The notes under the pieces are model-generated. The model saw only the letters and a program-made list of their open reading frames with translations, was not told the DNA's origin and searched no databases. From Plantago major (taxonomy: Eukaryota; Streptophyta; Magnoliopsida; Lamiales; Plantaginaceae), in assembly GCA_026545765.1 (NCBI GenBank), contig CM048840.1:87014877-87078876 (forward strand): a stretch of DNA of 64,000 nucleotides. Reading direction: 5' to 3'. Both the position numbers and the translations under genes were made by a program. Every line of letters starts with the position of its first letter. The stretch's first letter is position 1. Positions 20,650 to 32,100 of this stretch are shown piece after piece.

Positions 20650-23600
20650 AAGTAAACATTCTAAGATACTAGTCTTTAAGTCTTCAAAAATAACTTAGGT
20701 TGAAACCTCAGTTTTTCACACCCTTTCTGGATCGATTCATAATCATCCACTTTTACGCATTCTTGGACATAGTCATAAAGAGTCCTTGACGAGAGAGTTA
20801 CATCTTTCGGACAAATCACATATTTCTTGGTAACTCTTGCCAAGTTTATGATTTTCCTCGAAAATGTTTGACCAGTATTTTCCCGGACCTGTGCATGGTC
20901 TACTTGCAGTTGAGATAGGTTGAAATATTTGTATATTTCTTCCAGATAGTGTATATCATCTAGGTATTCATCCAATGTCATATAGAATGACTCATAGGTT
21001 GAAACTCCTAGTTTGTTCTTCTTCTTTAGCTACCATCCATTTTCGTACCTTGTGTACATCATCGGGCTTTAGGTAAGGACGCAAAGGAGAGGTCCATCTT
21101 TACGGCATCGTTTCTTCTCTACTTCAAAGTTTAGCCAAGCATGAAGGTGCTCGATTTTAGCAATCGCTTGCCTTCTCTCCATTTCAGTATCTGGTTGAGG
21201 ATGGGAGTTGGAAACTTATCATTGACAAGTAAATGTTGTAGTTCCAGAATCCAATACCCTCTCTTGTTCAGAATGCACCTATATGAAGACTCTTCATTAC
21301 TCGTCTTCACATATTCAATGTGGACATCAGTTGGCTTTTCTTGAACAATTTCTCTGTTTGTTCTGCCAAACTGGGAATCCCTTCTTGCTTTTACATTGGG
21401 TGGCCTTACGTGGAGATCCTCTAACCCTTTCTTCGCCTTGAAATGTCTTTGGTTGAAGTTCCTTGTATTGACTTGGTATTTCGGAAGGAGTTACATGCCG
21501 AAAGGCATTCTTTGCCAAAGGAGGTTGTGAGGTGCTTGCTTGCCTTCTTCTCTTGTGAAGTGGATGTTCATCTGTATCAGATTCATCCTCATCATCATCA
21601 TTGAAGTTCAACAATGGAGGCTTGCAGCTTTCTTGGTCTCTCACTTCTCCTTCTTCTTGGTCTTCTCCTTTTTCAGGATTATTCTGGTTGTTCCCTTCTG
21701 AGATCCTAAGGGACTTGGTTCCCCTAGTGACCATACTTCTCAGCCTTCTGGCTGGTTGATCTGGAACAACTTCTTCAACAGGGGCATCTCCGGTGTTCTT
21801 GATGACTAGTTGACTTGAGGAGGGAGGCATAGATTGTTTTCTCTTTCTTCCTCTGCCTTTATGAGGCATCTCTTCTTCTTCCCCCTTAGTCATGAATGAT
21901 TGACTCATAATGGCATAAGCTTCAGAGAGTGAGTCAAAGTTTTTCTGGAGATTATTGTGCACCCTGACCAATTCTTAGATTTCTTTCTTCAGCTCGTGGT
22001 TCTGCTTAACCAGTTCCTGCTCCTTTCTGTTGAGCTCTTCAAGTGGCCTAAGAATGGCGTTGGCTTGCAGAACATCATGGCTGGCTTCATTGAGTGCTGC
22101 ATTAGCATTGTTACAATCCTCATCCCTGACCAACCCTAGGTCTTTCTGAGAGAGAGAGCTATGTTGGTTGCTCTGATGATAAATGTATGACAATGACTTC
22201 ATCTCTTCTGGGACGAATTTTAGCACTTCTGTGTCTTGAGCAATTAGTGTCTTTCTGAGTTCCAAAAAGATACTATTTCTGGCACGGTGCTCTTCACTTC
22301 TTGAACTACTTAGTGCAGAGAATATATGAGGAGCAAGTAGAGCTCTCTTGTGTTGAGTGACAAGTCTCTCATCTTCTGCGTCAGTAATCAAGTTTTGGTT
22401 GTTTTCAACATCACTCTTATTATCTTTTTCTTGAATAGTTTGCAGATTGACAACCTTTTTCTGCTTTCCATCAAGTGTGTTGGCCTTCTGAGAAGATGTA
22501 GAAGGTCTTTCTGATGCAGTCTCAGCATCATCTTCTTCATCATCATTGTCATCCATGGCATCTATTTCAGCAGCTGTGACAATAATGGCATCTTTTAGAT
22601 TTCTTTGCTCATCTAGGAGCGCCAATTCCTGGGTGTTAGCTTCTTTGAGCTTTTGAATTTTGGCTTCCTTTTCATCAACAAGAGCTTGACACTCTAAGTT
22701 GATTCTTTTTTTCTTCTTCCAACACCTTTCTGAGTTGTTCAATCCTGAACTCAGCGGCAGATATCTCTTCAAGTATATCGTTACATTACGCATTGGGTTT
22801 TCTGATGAGACTTTGAAGGTGATGATGATGGGGCTTTCTGAGCATTGGAAGGAGTGGCCTTTTATGCACTTCCTTTGCTAACTTTCTGAATCCCACCGTT
22901 TCCAGGTTGGGGATCATCATTCCGATCATCATCATCATCATCATCATCATCCTTCTTGTTTTCTTGACTTGGATGCTCAGAAGGGGGTACTTGATAATCA
23001 TTCTCGTCCATTTCTTCTTCATCTTCTGAAATCAAGTTGATCACATTTGGGAATCTAATCATTCTCCCATTCACTTCTTCTTGCTCAGCTGGGTAAGTAG
23101 TGAGCTTACTAGGCAATGCAGGATGGGTTACCATCTGCTCTTGGGTTTGAGCATCCACAGTTTTGAAATCTGCTAGAAGTTTTTGTGCTACTTCATGAGT
23201 GAAGTCTTCATGCATCAGATTGGCAAAAGAATAAGACTCTGTTGGGAACAATGCATGGATGTAGTCTTCCAGATTTAGGGCTATTGCTCTCTTTTCTGGG
23301 ACGTCGATTACTCGTGCTATTTCAGAAAGGTCAGCCTTTTTGAGTTTCTGCCATTGTCTGAAGCACTTTAGATGTTTCTTGAGAGTGTAATTCTGGAAAG
23401 CCTTGAGTAAATCAACTGGCACAAAACTTTGAGCCTGAAAGAAAGGGATCAAGTCAGTTTTGTTCAAACCACTTGAGTTGGTATCTGTGTGCAAAAGTAA
23501 GCTTTCTAAGCATACCTGTGTAGAAACACTAGGCTCATTTGCTTGGACTTCAGCTTGTTTGGGCACAGAGGCCTCAGATACCTTGTTGTGAGGAGAAGTC

Positions 23601-25728
23601 TGATCCTCAGCATCCTTTCTTTCTGATTGAACTTCCAAGTGAGGAAGCTCAGTGGCATCTTTCTCAGAAACCTTGGGGGTTTCTGGAACCTTTTCTTCAC
23701 ATACTGCTTGTTCAGCAGTTTCAGTTTCTATTGGAGAAGTTTTCAAGAATTTTTCTCCTTCCAATTGTTCTTCTGACTGAGCCTGTAAGAACAAACATAA
23801 GAGATTTAGTAGTGGGATTTCCAGAGCATTCTTGAAGAAGATTATTCGAGTGCTTACCTTCTCATCGAAGGCTCAAGAATGCTTCTTCGAAAGCTTTTCA
23901 CTCGGATTTTCTTGGTTTTGGAGTGTTGGTCCCTCCACCACTACTTCAGTTAGAGCTAAAGTAAGACAAAAGAAATTTAGAACACAAGAGATTAATATTA
24001 CACGCAAGCTAGTTCTTATTCAGAGATAACTTAGCTACCTGTAGAACAGGCTCTTCTTGTTGTTCTGAGGTTGGAGAAACCTCTTCTTCATTGGAAGGGG
24101 ATGATTAACTTCCCCGAAAGTTTGTCTCAATATGGCCTGAAAAGTCAGGTTGATCATTGATCTTTTGGACTTGTGGCGAATCCACAGTCTCTCTGTGCTC
24201 ATTGTTGTTCTCCTCTGTAGTATCATTCTGAGTCTCCATCTCAGTTTGATCACTTTCTGAGAGTTAAGCTCTCTCAGAAGGTTGAGGAACCTGTTCAACA
24301 GGTTTTCTTGACAATATTAAGTCTTTGGTATTGTGAATGTGGAAGCAATGTCAGTATCTTCCATCATTCTATCTTCCTCACCCAGGCCTTCTTCTTCCTG
24401 CTGGGCAGAGGGGCTCTTATCTTTCTGAAGAGCTAAGTTTGATGCTCCTCCTTGGGTCTCAAGCTTATATCTTTTGAGCACTGTTGCGATTACTTCATCG
24501 TCCTCAGAATCACTGTTCTGTGTTGGCGCAGACCCATCTATGATATTTCTATCATCTCGGGAGAGTTACAGGCGATCTGTTTCAGGATTCTTGGGGCTTT
24601 CTGGAACTGCCTTTCTGGGCGAACAACATCTTCTGAGACCTTGTCTCCAGAAGGTTGTGCCTCTTGAATGTTTATGGACTTGGAGGTCCTTTTGCCTTGA
24701 GCCCTTTTTCTTTTGGCAGCTGGAGGTTTAGCTTGAGCTTGCTCAGAAACCTCCTCACCTTGCTGTGTAATTTCTTCAGCCTTTATGAGTACTTGCTCAG
24801 CAGCAATTCTCTCCTTTTCTTCAAAGGCGTGTCTAAAAAGGGAGTTGGTGACTGGGATTTCTTGTTTCTCTCTAAGAGTAATCCCCATGGTTTCCAGAAT
24901 GTAACATATCCTGAGACCAAAGTGCATATTGGCTTTTGGCTCAGCAAGGCCATTGATGATTTTGGGCTCAAATTCCTCAATATGTCCAAGGAATTTGTTG
25001 AAGGCGTACTTCCCCCAATTGAAGTGGGTTTCCTGCCCTTCATTCTTCTGGTTCAGAAGATGCATCATCATCCATCTCTCCATACTTATCTGGTCTACTC
25101 CAACTTTGTTGCCATCAAAGCAATGGACCAGGATGAGAGCCAAAGTACTCCAGTGTTTCTGAAGATGACTTGTTCTGATAGCTTTCAGAATAAAGTCTCC
25201 TGGGCAACCTTTTGCATTTTCCAACTGGAGTGCCTCAAAAAGTTCTTTGACGCCTTGAATCATTGAGGCGTCCTTGATGTTGATATCTTCAATAGTTCCT
25301 CAATTTTTCAATCGGAACAATTTGCAAAGAGCCTTGCAGTCAAGAACAATTTCTTGTCCTTGGACTTCAGTCTGCATGTACTTTTCTTCTTTATCATTCA
25401 CAACCTTTGTGAAGATTTTGGAGTTGTTGTAGAACTCCAGTACATCCAGTGTGGATAGGCCATTGGGTGCAGTAGATAAAAATAGAGATATGGGAATTCT
25501 TCAACATCCCCAATATCGGTTTCCTTTACGGTTTTGAAGTTATAGCTTTTGGTACATATTTTTCACTAAGAATGCTCCCAATTCATTTTATGACTAGGGT
25601 TCCATCAAGTGGTGAATTCTCCTGTATGCGTTTATTCAACACCTTAAGTTCTTTTCCTCCTTGCTTTTCAGCAGGAGTAGATGATCCGGCCTTAGGGTTC
25701 TTGGTGGTCATCTTCTTGGGTGCCATCT
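20650..25728 (-). other. Extra ORF region of the Sirevirus, between pol and 3' LTR
   Basis: About 5 kb of former coding sequence in the sense direction of the element, downstream of RNase H. A likely start is at 25728 (MAPKKMTTKNPKAGSSTP). Segments at 25263-24538, 23794-22862, 22793-21975 and 21971-21327 encode a hydrophilic product: a folded-looking N-terminal part, then Glu/Lys/Gln-rich stretches that look like coiled coils, long acidic runs of Asp and Glu, and basic patches such as KRKRAQGKRTSK. Sireviruses are known to carry an additional, envelope-like ORF at this position; I see no signal peptide or obvious membrane anchor here, so envelope-like is a positional label only. Broken in several places. 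Confidence 0.65.
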
Positions 25729-27345
25729 CTTTATATAAAGTTTTGAATAAGTGGTTTTGCAGAAGGATTTTTCACAAGTAATTGAGATTAGTTTATCTTT
25801 TCAGAAGACTAAGCACAAAAGTTGAGTTTGCGAAGGAGGTTTGCGTAAATCTTGAGAGATTTTGCTATTTTGATGCAAGTTTGAAATTTCGGATTTGGTA
25901 AAAGTGTTTGTCTTTTGCCCAATTCCTATATATATAGCAGATAAAACATACATAGATACAACATACATATAGCTGAATATGAATGCGTGTATTTGCATCT
26001 GCATAGGCATGGTACGTCCTTTGTACTTCATTAAATGCTTAGTGGGCCACGTCTGAATTTCTAAACAGACATTACTTGCTTTGTTTTAATCTCAGCCGTT
26101 GAGATCAAACATTTATACATCAAGGGCTTATATTGAATATCTTGTAATGATATCAATCAACAAATGGTAATGTGCCGACTTGATGGATTTTTAATATGCT
26201 ACATTCATTGTGTCACTAAGTAAAGAGTGAGAACACTTTGATCGTTTGAGCTTATCATTCTGAATGTCAAGTCCTTATCTATATATTGTTTATCATGAAA
26301 ATGGTAAAGATACAAGACATTGGACATGTTTGACTTTCAGAACTTATACCTTTTGGGCTTTGTGTGTCTTTTCTCTTTATGACTAAATAGTTTCCTGAAT
26401 TCAAGAATCAGAAACTTCAGTTGTTTGAATGTATTTGACCCACTCTTAGTAAGTAAGTTCTAGTCTTATTTACTCATTGAGTGTGTACCAACCTTTGCCT
26501 TTCTGGATACCAGTTCCAGAAATGTTTTGCATTTCTGAGTGTTGCTACTCAGAAACCTTTGCAACACTTCTTAACATCTTGGCTTTCTGAGAGCATGTTC
26601 TCAGAGGCCTGCTTCTTTTCTACCTTGCTTACTCATACTTTAGAGATTCAGGACCTTTTTCAGTCCTTAGGAAACTCCATCAATCCAAGATTATGTCTTA
26701 AGGTCAAGAACCGGCTTTCTTGTAGGGGCTTGGTGAAGATATCTGCAAGTTGGTCTTCTGTGCCAATCTTGAGTATCTCTATATTGCCTTTTTCAACATG
26801 GTCTCTGATGAAGTAGTGTCTAACATCAATGTGCTTTGTTCTGGCATGGAACTTGGGATTCTGTGTGATTGCAATAGCACTTGTGTTGTCACAGAAAATA
26901 GGAGTTTTCTCTTCATTGAGTCCATAGTCTCTGAGTTGTTGTTGAATCCACAGAATTTGTGTTGCACAACAACCAACTGACAATATATTCACCTACTGGT
27001 AGAAGTTGCAATTGAGTTTTGCTTCTTGCTAAACCATGAGATAAGTCTTGTTCCCAGAAACTGACAAGTTCCTGAGGTACTTTTCCTATCAAGCATTGAT
27101 CCAGCATAGTTAGCATCTGAGTAACACTACAAAAAACCTGGTCTGTAGCGACGGATCTATCCGTCGCTACAGGCCAGCTATCCGTCGCCCCAGCTCTAGC
27201 GACGGATAGAAAATCCGTCGCCCCCCTAGAGCTGTGGCGACGGATGACAATCCGTCGTCCAATTCGCGACGGATTGGACGACGGATTGACCAATTTTTTT
27301 TTTTTTTAATTCTGAAATATAGCGACGGATAGATTCTATCCGACA

Positions 27346-27933
27346 TTACGTCAACCCATTCATTGAAGCTCGTTTCAGATTGCTGGCCATTAGCCGAGCT
27401 AACAAAGACAACTCAGTGAGCTTACACCCCGGGTAAATCGGCTTCCTTGATGATTCTAACAAGTCAAAGAACAACTGATCCTCGGGATTCGGTGGTTCCT
27501 CCACCTCCACCTCGGTTTCAGTGTTGGTTGTGTCCCTGAACTCCGCCCCTGCAGCATCGTACACCATTTGTTCGACTCGAGCTCGAATAGCATCGCCTTC
27601 AGATGTACTTTGTTCCCCGACTTGTTCATTTTTTCTCTTCCTTCCACATACGTATTGGTCATATGTATTGACGGTCGCTTCCTCACCATGATGATTCCAT
27701 ACCGTACGCAGCAGAATCCATTTTTCCTCAAGTCTTTGGACTACCACTTTAGGAGTCACGTATTGCTTGTTTCTGCACTGTTTCATTGCACAAGGACACT
27801 TTATCAACCCATCCTTTACACAAGCCGGATTTGACATTGCAAATGCAATGAAACCTTCAACCCCTTTTAGAAAACTCCATTGAACTCTGCCATTGAGAGT
27901 ACGACAATACATCCATCCACGATCGGTATTCAT
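27346..27933 (-). CDS. CACTA transposase N-terminal (transposase-associated) domain, truncated
   Basis: A 195-codon open frame starting MNTDRGWMYCRTLNGRVQWS, with GVEGFIAFAMSN, LIKCPCAMKQCRNKQYVTP and WNHHGEE. This is the transposase-associated domain that opens plant CACTA TNPD/TNP2 proteins; its Cys-x-Cys...Cys pattern is probably metal-binding. The acidic linker and the segment QLFFDLLESSRKPIYPGCKL also fit the N-terminal part of that family. The protein ends just where the subterminal repeats begin (about 27345), so an internal deletion removed the catalytic transposase. The frame itself is open and could be translated; no evidence that it is. Transcription would run from the 29739 end. 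Confidence 0.8.
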   Translation of the reverse strand: MNTDRGWMYCRTLNGRVQWSFLKGVEGFIAFAMSNPACVKDGLIKCPCAMKQCRNKQYVTPKVVVQRLEEKWILLRTVWNHHGEEATVNTYDQYVCGRKRKNEQVGEQSTSEGDAIRARVEQMVYDAAGAEFRDTTNTETEVEVEEPPNPEDQLFFDLLESSRKPIYPGCKLTELSLLARLMASNLKRASMNGLT

Positions 27934-28250
27934 TGAATAATTAGATAATAACCTGACACGTTTGAATTCATTAGATCGAGTTCTTTCATTTACGATAATA
28001 AATCAATTTCACAATAATTCAATCAATTGCTCGTAATATAAGTTATATTAGCTCCGGCAATTGTTACGGCATTACATAATATAAGTTACATCGACTTCAA
28101 TTTTACCATAATGTTTGGTTTCATATATATATCAACTAATGATTACTAGTTATACAAGCTTCAGAGATAAACGGATGAAACTCCTCATTCTCATGCACGA
28201 TCCTCCTCATCACTTGACGCTCCTACCACATAACTTGCATTCCAACAGAT

Positions 28251-28592
28251 CTACATCCTCCTCCCAATACACCATGCACATGTTCCGACAAGGCACTCGA
28301 TAGGCGCCCCAAACCCGCCTCTCCCTCCATTGGAGGTATGCCATGGCGGTGCTTCCTCACCGTGATGAATCCATACATGATACTCAGCATGAATCCATAA
28401 CGTCGCAAGTGCTCGAATCATTGTAGGCGTCATAAATTGCTTGTTTCTGCAGGTTTCCAATGTGCAAGGACACTTTATCAACCCCCCAATTGCACAAACC
28501 GGACGTCCCATGGCAAACGAGATGAAACCTTTAACCCCTTCTACAAAACTCCTAGAAACTACGCCATTTACATGATGCGATCGTACATCCAT
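28251..28592 (-). pseudogene. Second copy of the CACTA transposase-associated domain
   Basis: Encodes MDVRSHHVNGVVSRSFVEGV, then FISFAMGRPVCA, LIKCPCTLETCRNKQFMTP and WIHHGEEAP, the same domain as at 27346-27933 with the same spacing. The opening DRxWMY motif is altered and the sequence runs out of homology after the HGEE motif. It lies 5' of the other copy in transcription order, about 320 bp away. The pair looks like a tandem duplication of the first coding exon, the upstream copy having decayed more. Confidence 0.75.
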
Positions 28593-28649
28593 GAACGGTC
28601 GGAATTCATTGTATACTTTATTTTTAACCTGAGATGTTCCAATTGATTA

Positions 28650-29190
28650 GATCGTATTTAATTTATTAGATCGATTCCAATTCGGATAAGAAGATTGTAG
28701 AGGTTAATTGTTAATTATTATATGTTGCTTATAAATTAATTATTAATTACGTGTTCGATATTTACAAAACTGGGCATATAATTTAACCATTTCAACCTCT
28801 TAGTACATATATTATATACTTAACATACATATCAAATTAACTAATTACTCTATACATATTGAATTACTACATATATTCATATCAAATTACATACTTAACA
28901 TACAAATTTATTAAATCAAAACTACATACTTCTATACTTAACAAACATATCAAATTAACTAAACTAACTATATATACTTAACACACAAATCAAACTAACT
29001 ACATACATTCATACATACCAAACTTAACATACTACATACATTCATATCATTAATTAAACTAACTATCAAATTGAACAAATTACATATAATTGATCAAATT
29101 AACTAAACTAACTACTACATACTTATCATATATACATATAATTGCTCAAATTAATCAAAATAAACAAAATCCCCAAATTTTAAAAAACTA
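28650..29190. other. AT-rich low-complexity interior of CACTA B
   Basis: Many short variants of CATATCAAATTAACTA; probably the intron or leader of the lost transposase gene. No other content seen. Confidence 0.5.
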
Positions 29191-32100
29191 GGGTTTTAGC
29201 CAAAATACCTTGATTAATCGGTAGAAATCTGAAATTGATCGAAGAAACAAACTCCTTGTCCCACTAGCTTCGATTAGGCACCAAGATTGGCCGGAATAAC
29301 GAACAATTAACCGGAAACGGAGAAGAAGAGAATGAGGAAGAAGAAGGAGAAGGAAGAAAATGAGGCGATCGCCTCTCCGATGCAAATATGAAACTACGGG
29401 CGGACACGTATCCGTCGGCCGTAGTCGATCCGTCGCCAAAAAGTGGCGGCGGATAGGTATCCGTCGCTATAAGGCGACGGATAATCTATCCGTCGCTAAT
29501 TTTCAAAAAAAAAATTCTTTTTTTTAACAAAAGTCAAACTTGGCGACGGATAATTATTATCCGTCGATTGATTGACGGATAATAGTTATCCGTCGCTTAT
29601 TAGCGACGGATAACTATTATCCGTCGCCTATTGGGGCGACGGATAGATTCCGTCGCCCCAATTAGCGATCCGTCGTTATGGGGCGAGGGATAAAATCCGT
29701 CGCCCCATAACGTCGTTTTTTCCAGTTTTTCTTGTAGTGTAACCAGCCAAACTCAATCCACCTTCTTTAGGATACCACAAACCTACATTTACTGTACCTT
29801 TCACATACCTTAATACTTTCATAGCAATGTTGTAGTGTGATTGCATTGGATTTGTTTGAAATCTAGCACACACTCCAACTGCATATTGAATATCTGGTCT
29901 GCTTCCAGTAAGGTAAAGTAGTGAACCTATTAATTTCCTATACTTGTGTTCTTCAACACTCTTATCTGATTCAGTATAGGTCATTTTGGTTCCTATGCTC
30001 ATAGGTATCTTAGCATTCTTTTCAGAGGGCTTAAGATTGAACTTTGTGAGCATGTCTTTTGCATACTTTGTCTGACTAATGAATATTCCATCATTGAGTT
30101 GCTTGAATTGCAATCCTAGGAAATAGTTCAATTCTCCCATCATGCTCATCTCAAACTTATTTTTCATGAGATTTGCAAAGTCATCACAAAGTTACTTGTC
30201 CTTAGATCCAAATATAATGTCATCAACATATACTTGAACTAAGAGCAGTTTCCCATCATGATTTAAGGTAAATAAAGTTTTATCAACTTCACCTTTCTTG
30301 AAACCACTTTACAGAAGGTATTTGGCCAAAGTATCATATCATGCTCTTGGAGCCTGTTTCAGTCCATATAGAGCTTTCTGTAGTTTATAGACCATTCTAC
30401 TTTCTGAGGAAACTTCAAAACTAGGTGGTTGTTCAACATAGACTTCCTCAGCAAGTTCACCATTCAAGAATGCACTTTTGACATCCATCTGATAAACTTT
30501 AAAGTCTTTATGAGCTGCAAAGGCCAGAAAGAGTCTTATTGCATCCAATCTGGCAACTGGTGCATATGACTCATCAAAATCTAAACCTTCAGTCTGGGTG
30601 AATCCCTTGGCAACCAACCTTGCTTTGTTTCTGGTTATTTCACCAGATTCATTCATCTTATTTCTGAAAACCCACTTGGTTCCAATCACAGATATTCCTT
30701 CTACAAATGGAACTAGTTTCCAGACTTTGTTTCTTTCAAACTGATCCAACTCTTCTTGCATTGCAGTGATCCAGTCTTGGTCTCTTAATGTTTCTTCAAT
30801 AGTTTTAGGTTCAATGTTTGAGATGAAACATCCAAAGAGAGAATTAGCATTTTCGGCTATTGCTCTCCTAGTCCTAACACCTTGATTGATTGGTCCAATC
30901 ACATCCTTTGCAGGATGATCCTTGATCCATCTCATCATGGGTTTGGGGCTAGTAGGGTCAACATCTATGTGATCTGAATGTGAATCACTATGATTATGAC
31001 TTGATACTTCTTCAGTATCTATGACATTTTGTACCACAGAAGGGCGTTGAATGTCTGACACTTGCTCAGTGTGAGGGCTTTCTGGGACATGCCTGTCAGA
31101 GAGGTCATTTCCAGAATTAGCTCTTTGATGAACATCTTCAGTTTCCATTTCTGGAATTTTCATAGGAAATTCTTCATCATGTCTGAGAATCATCTGGTTG
31201 TTACTAGGCATTTCATGCTTTTCTTCGTCAGAGTCATCCTCTCTTTCCATAATGATGTTTTTCCTTTCTGAGGGTTCTTCTTCAGAATCCTTTAACATTA
31301 GTTCCTTGAACCTTTCTGAGAGTTCATCATCAAGGGGTGATTTCTTGCTTTCTTCATAGAATACAACATGAACTGATTCTTCAATCTTCTTTGTTCTTTT
31401 GTTGTAAACTCTGTAAGCTTTGCTATTCATAGAATAACCAAGAAACACTCCTTCATCTGCCTTTGGTTGAAATGTTCTTAGATACTCTTTTCCATTGTTA
31501 AGAACAAAACATCTACAACCAAACACTTTCAGATGTTTAATATTAGGGGGTCTACCAACCAAGAGCTCATAAGGGGTCTTGTCATGGTGTTTGTTTATCA
31601 AACATTTGTTTCGAGTCTAGCATGATGTGTTTACAGCTTCAACCCAATAAACTTCACTTATTTCGTTGTTGACCAAGATTGTCCTTCTTTGCTTCTTTAA
31701 GGGTTCTATTTTCCTTTCTGCAACACCATTTTGTTGTGGTGTTCTTACAGAGGAAAGTTGATGTTGTATACCTTTCTTCGGTACAAAACTCCTTTATGTC
31801 TTGGTTGACAAATTGATTACCATGGTGCATTACGATTCAGATACCTTGTCATTTTTCATGACTTCAAGCTTATTTAGCAAGTTTGGTATCTCCACCCTAG
31901 CATCAGATTTATGCTTCAGAAAGACAACCCAAGTGAATCTTGAGAAGTCATCTACAACAACAAAATCATACTTCTTTCCTGCATAACTAGTTACAGATGA
32001 TTCAAAAAGATCCATGTGTAATAGTTGCAGTGGTCTAACACTAGAGTGTCTGATTTTGGACTTGAAAGAGATCTTAGATTGTTTCCCCATCTGACAGGCA

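Larger units (their letters stand above)
27125..29739 (-). mobile_element. CACTA element B, non-autonomous, inside the Sirevirus
   Basis: 2615 bp starting CACTACAAAAAACC and ending CTTGTAGTG, flanked by a perfect 3-bp duplication TAA (27122-27124, 29740-29742). Both ends carry many direct and inverted GCGACGGAT motifs (27145-27330 and 29395-29700), the subterminal repeats that CACTA transposases bind. The inside has two minus-strand remnants of the transposase N-terminal domain. Its 5' side (minus strand, around 29290-29200) matches the leader of CACTA element A at 40830-40930, so both are the same family and B is reversed. The catalytic domain is missing; it would need a helper. Confidence 0.95.

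Noticed and set aside
24655-25266. 203-codon plus-strand frame
   Set aside because: Lies opposite the Sirevirus extra ORF, whose minus-strand reading and orientation fit the element; no domain on the plus strand.
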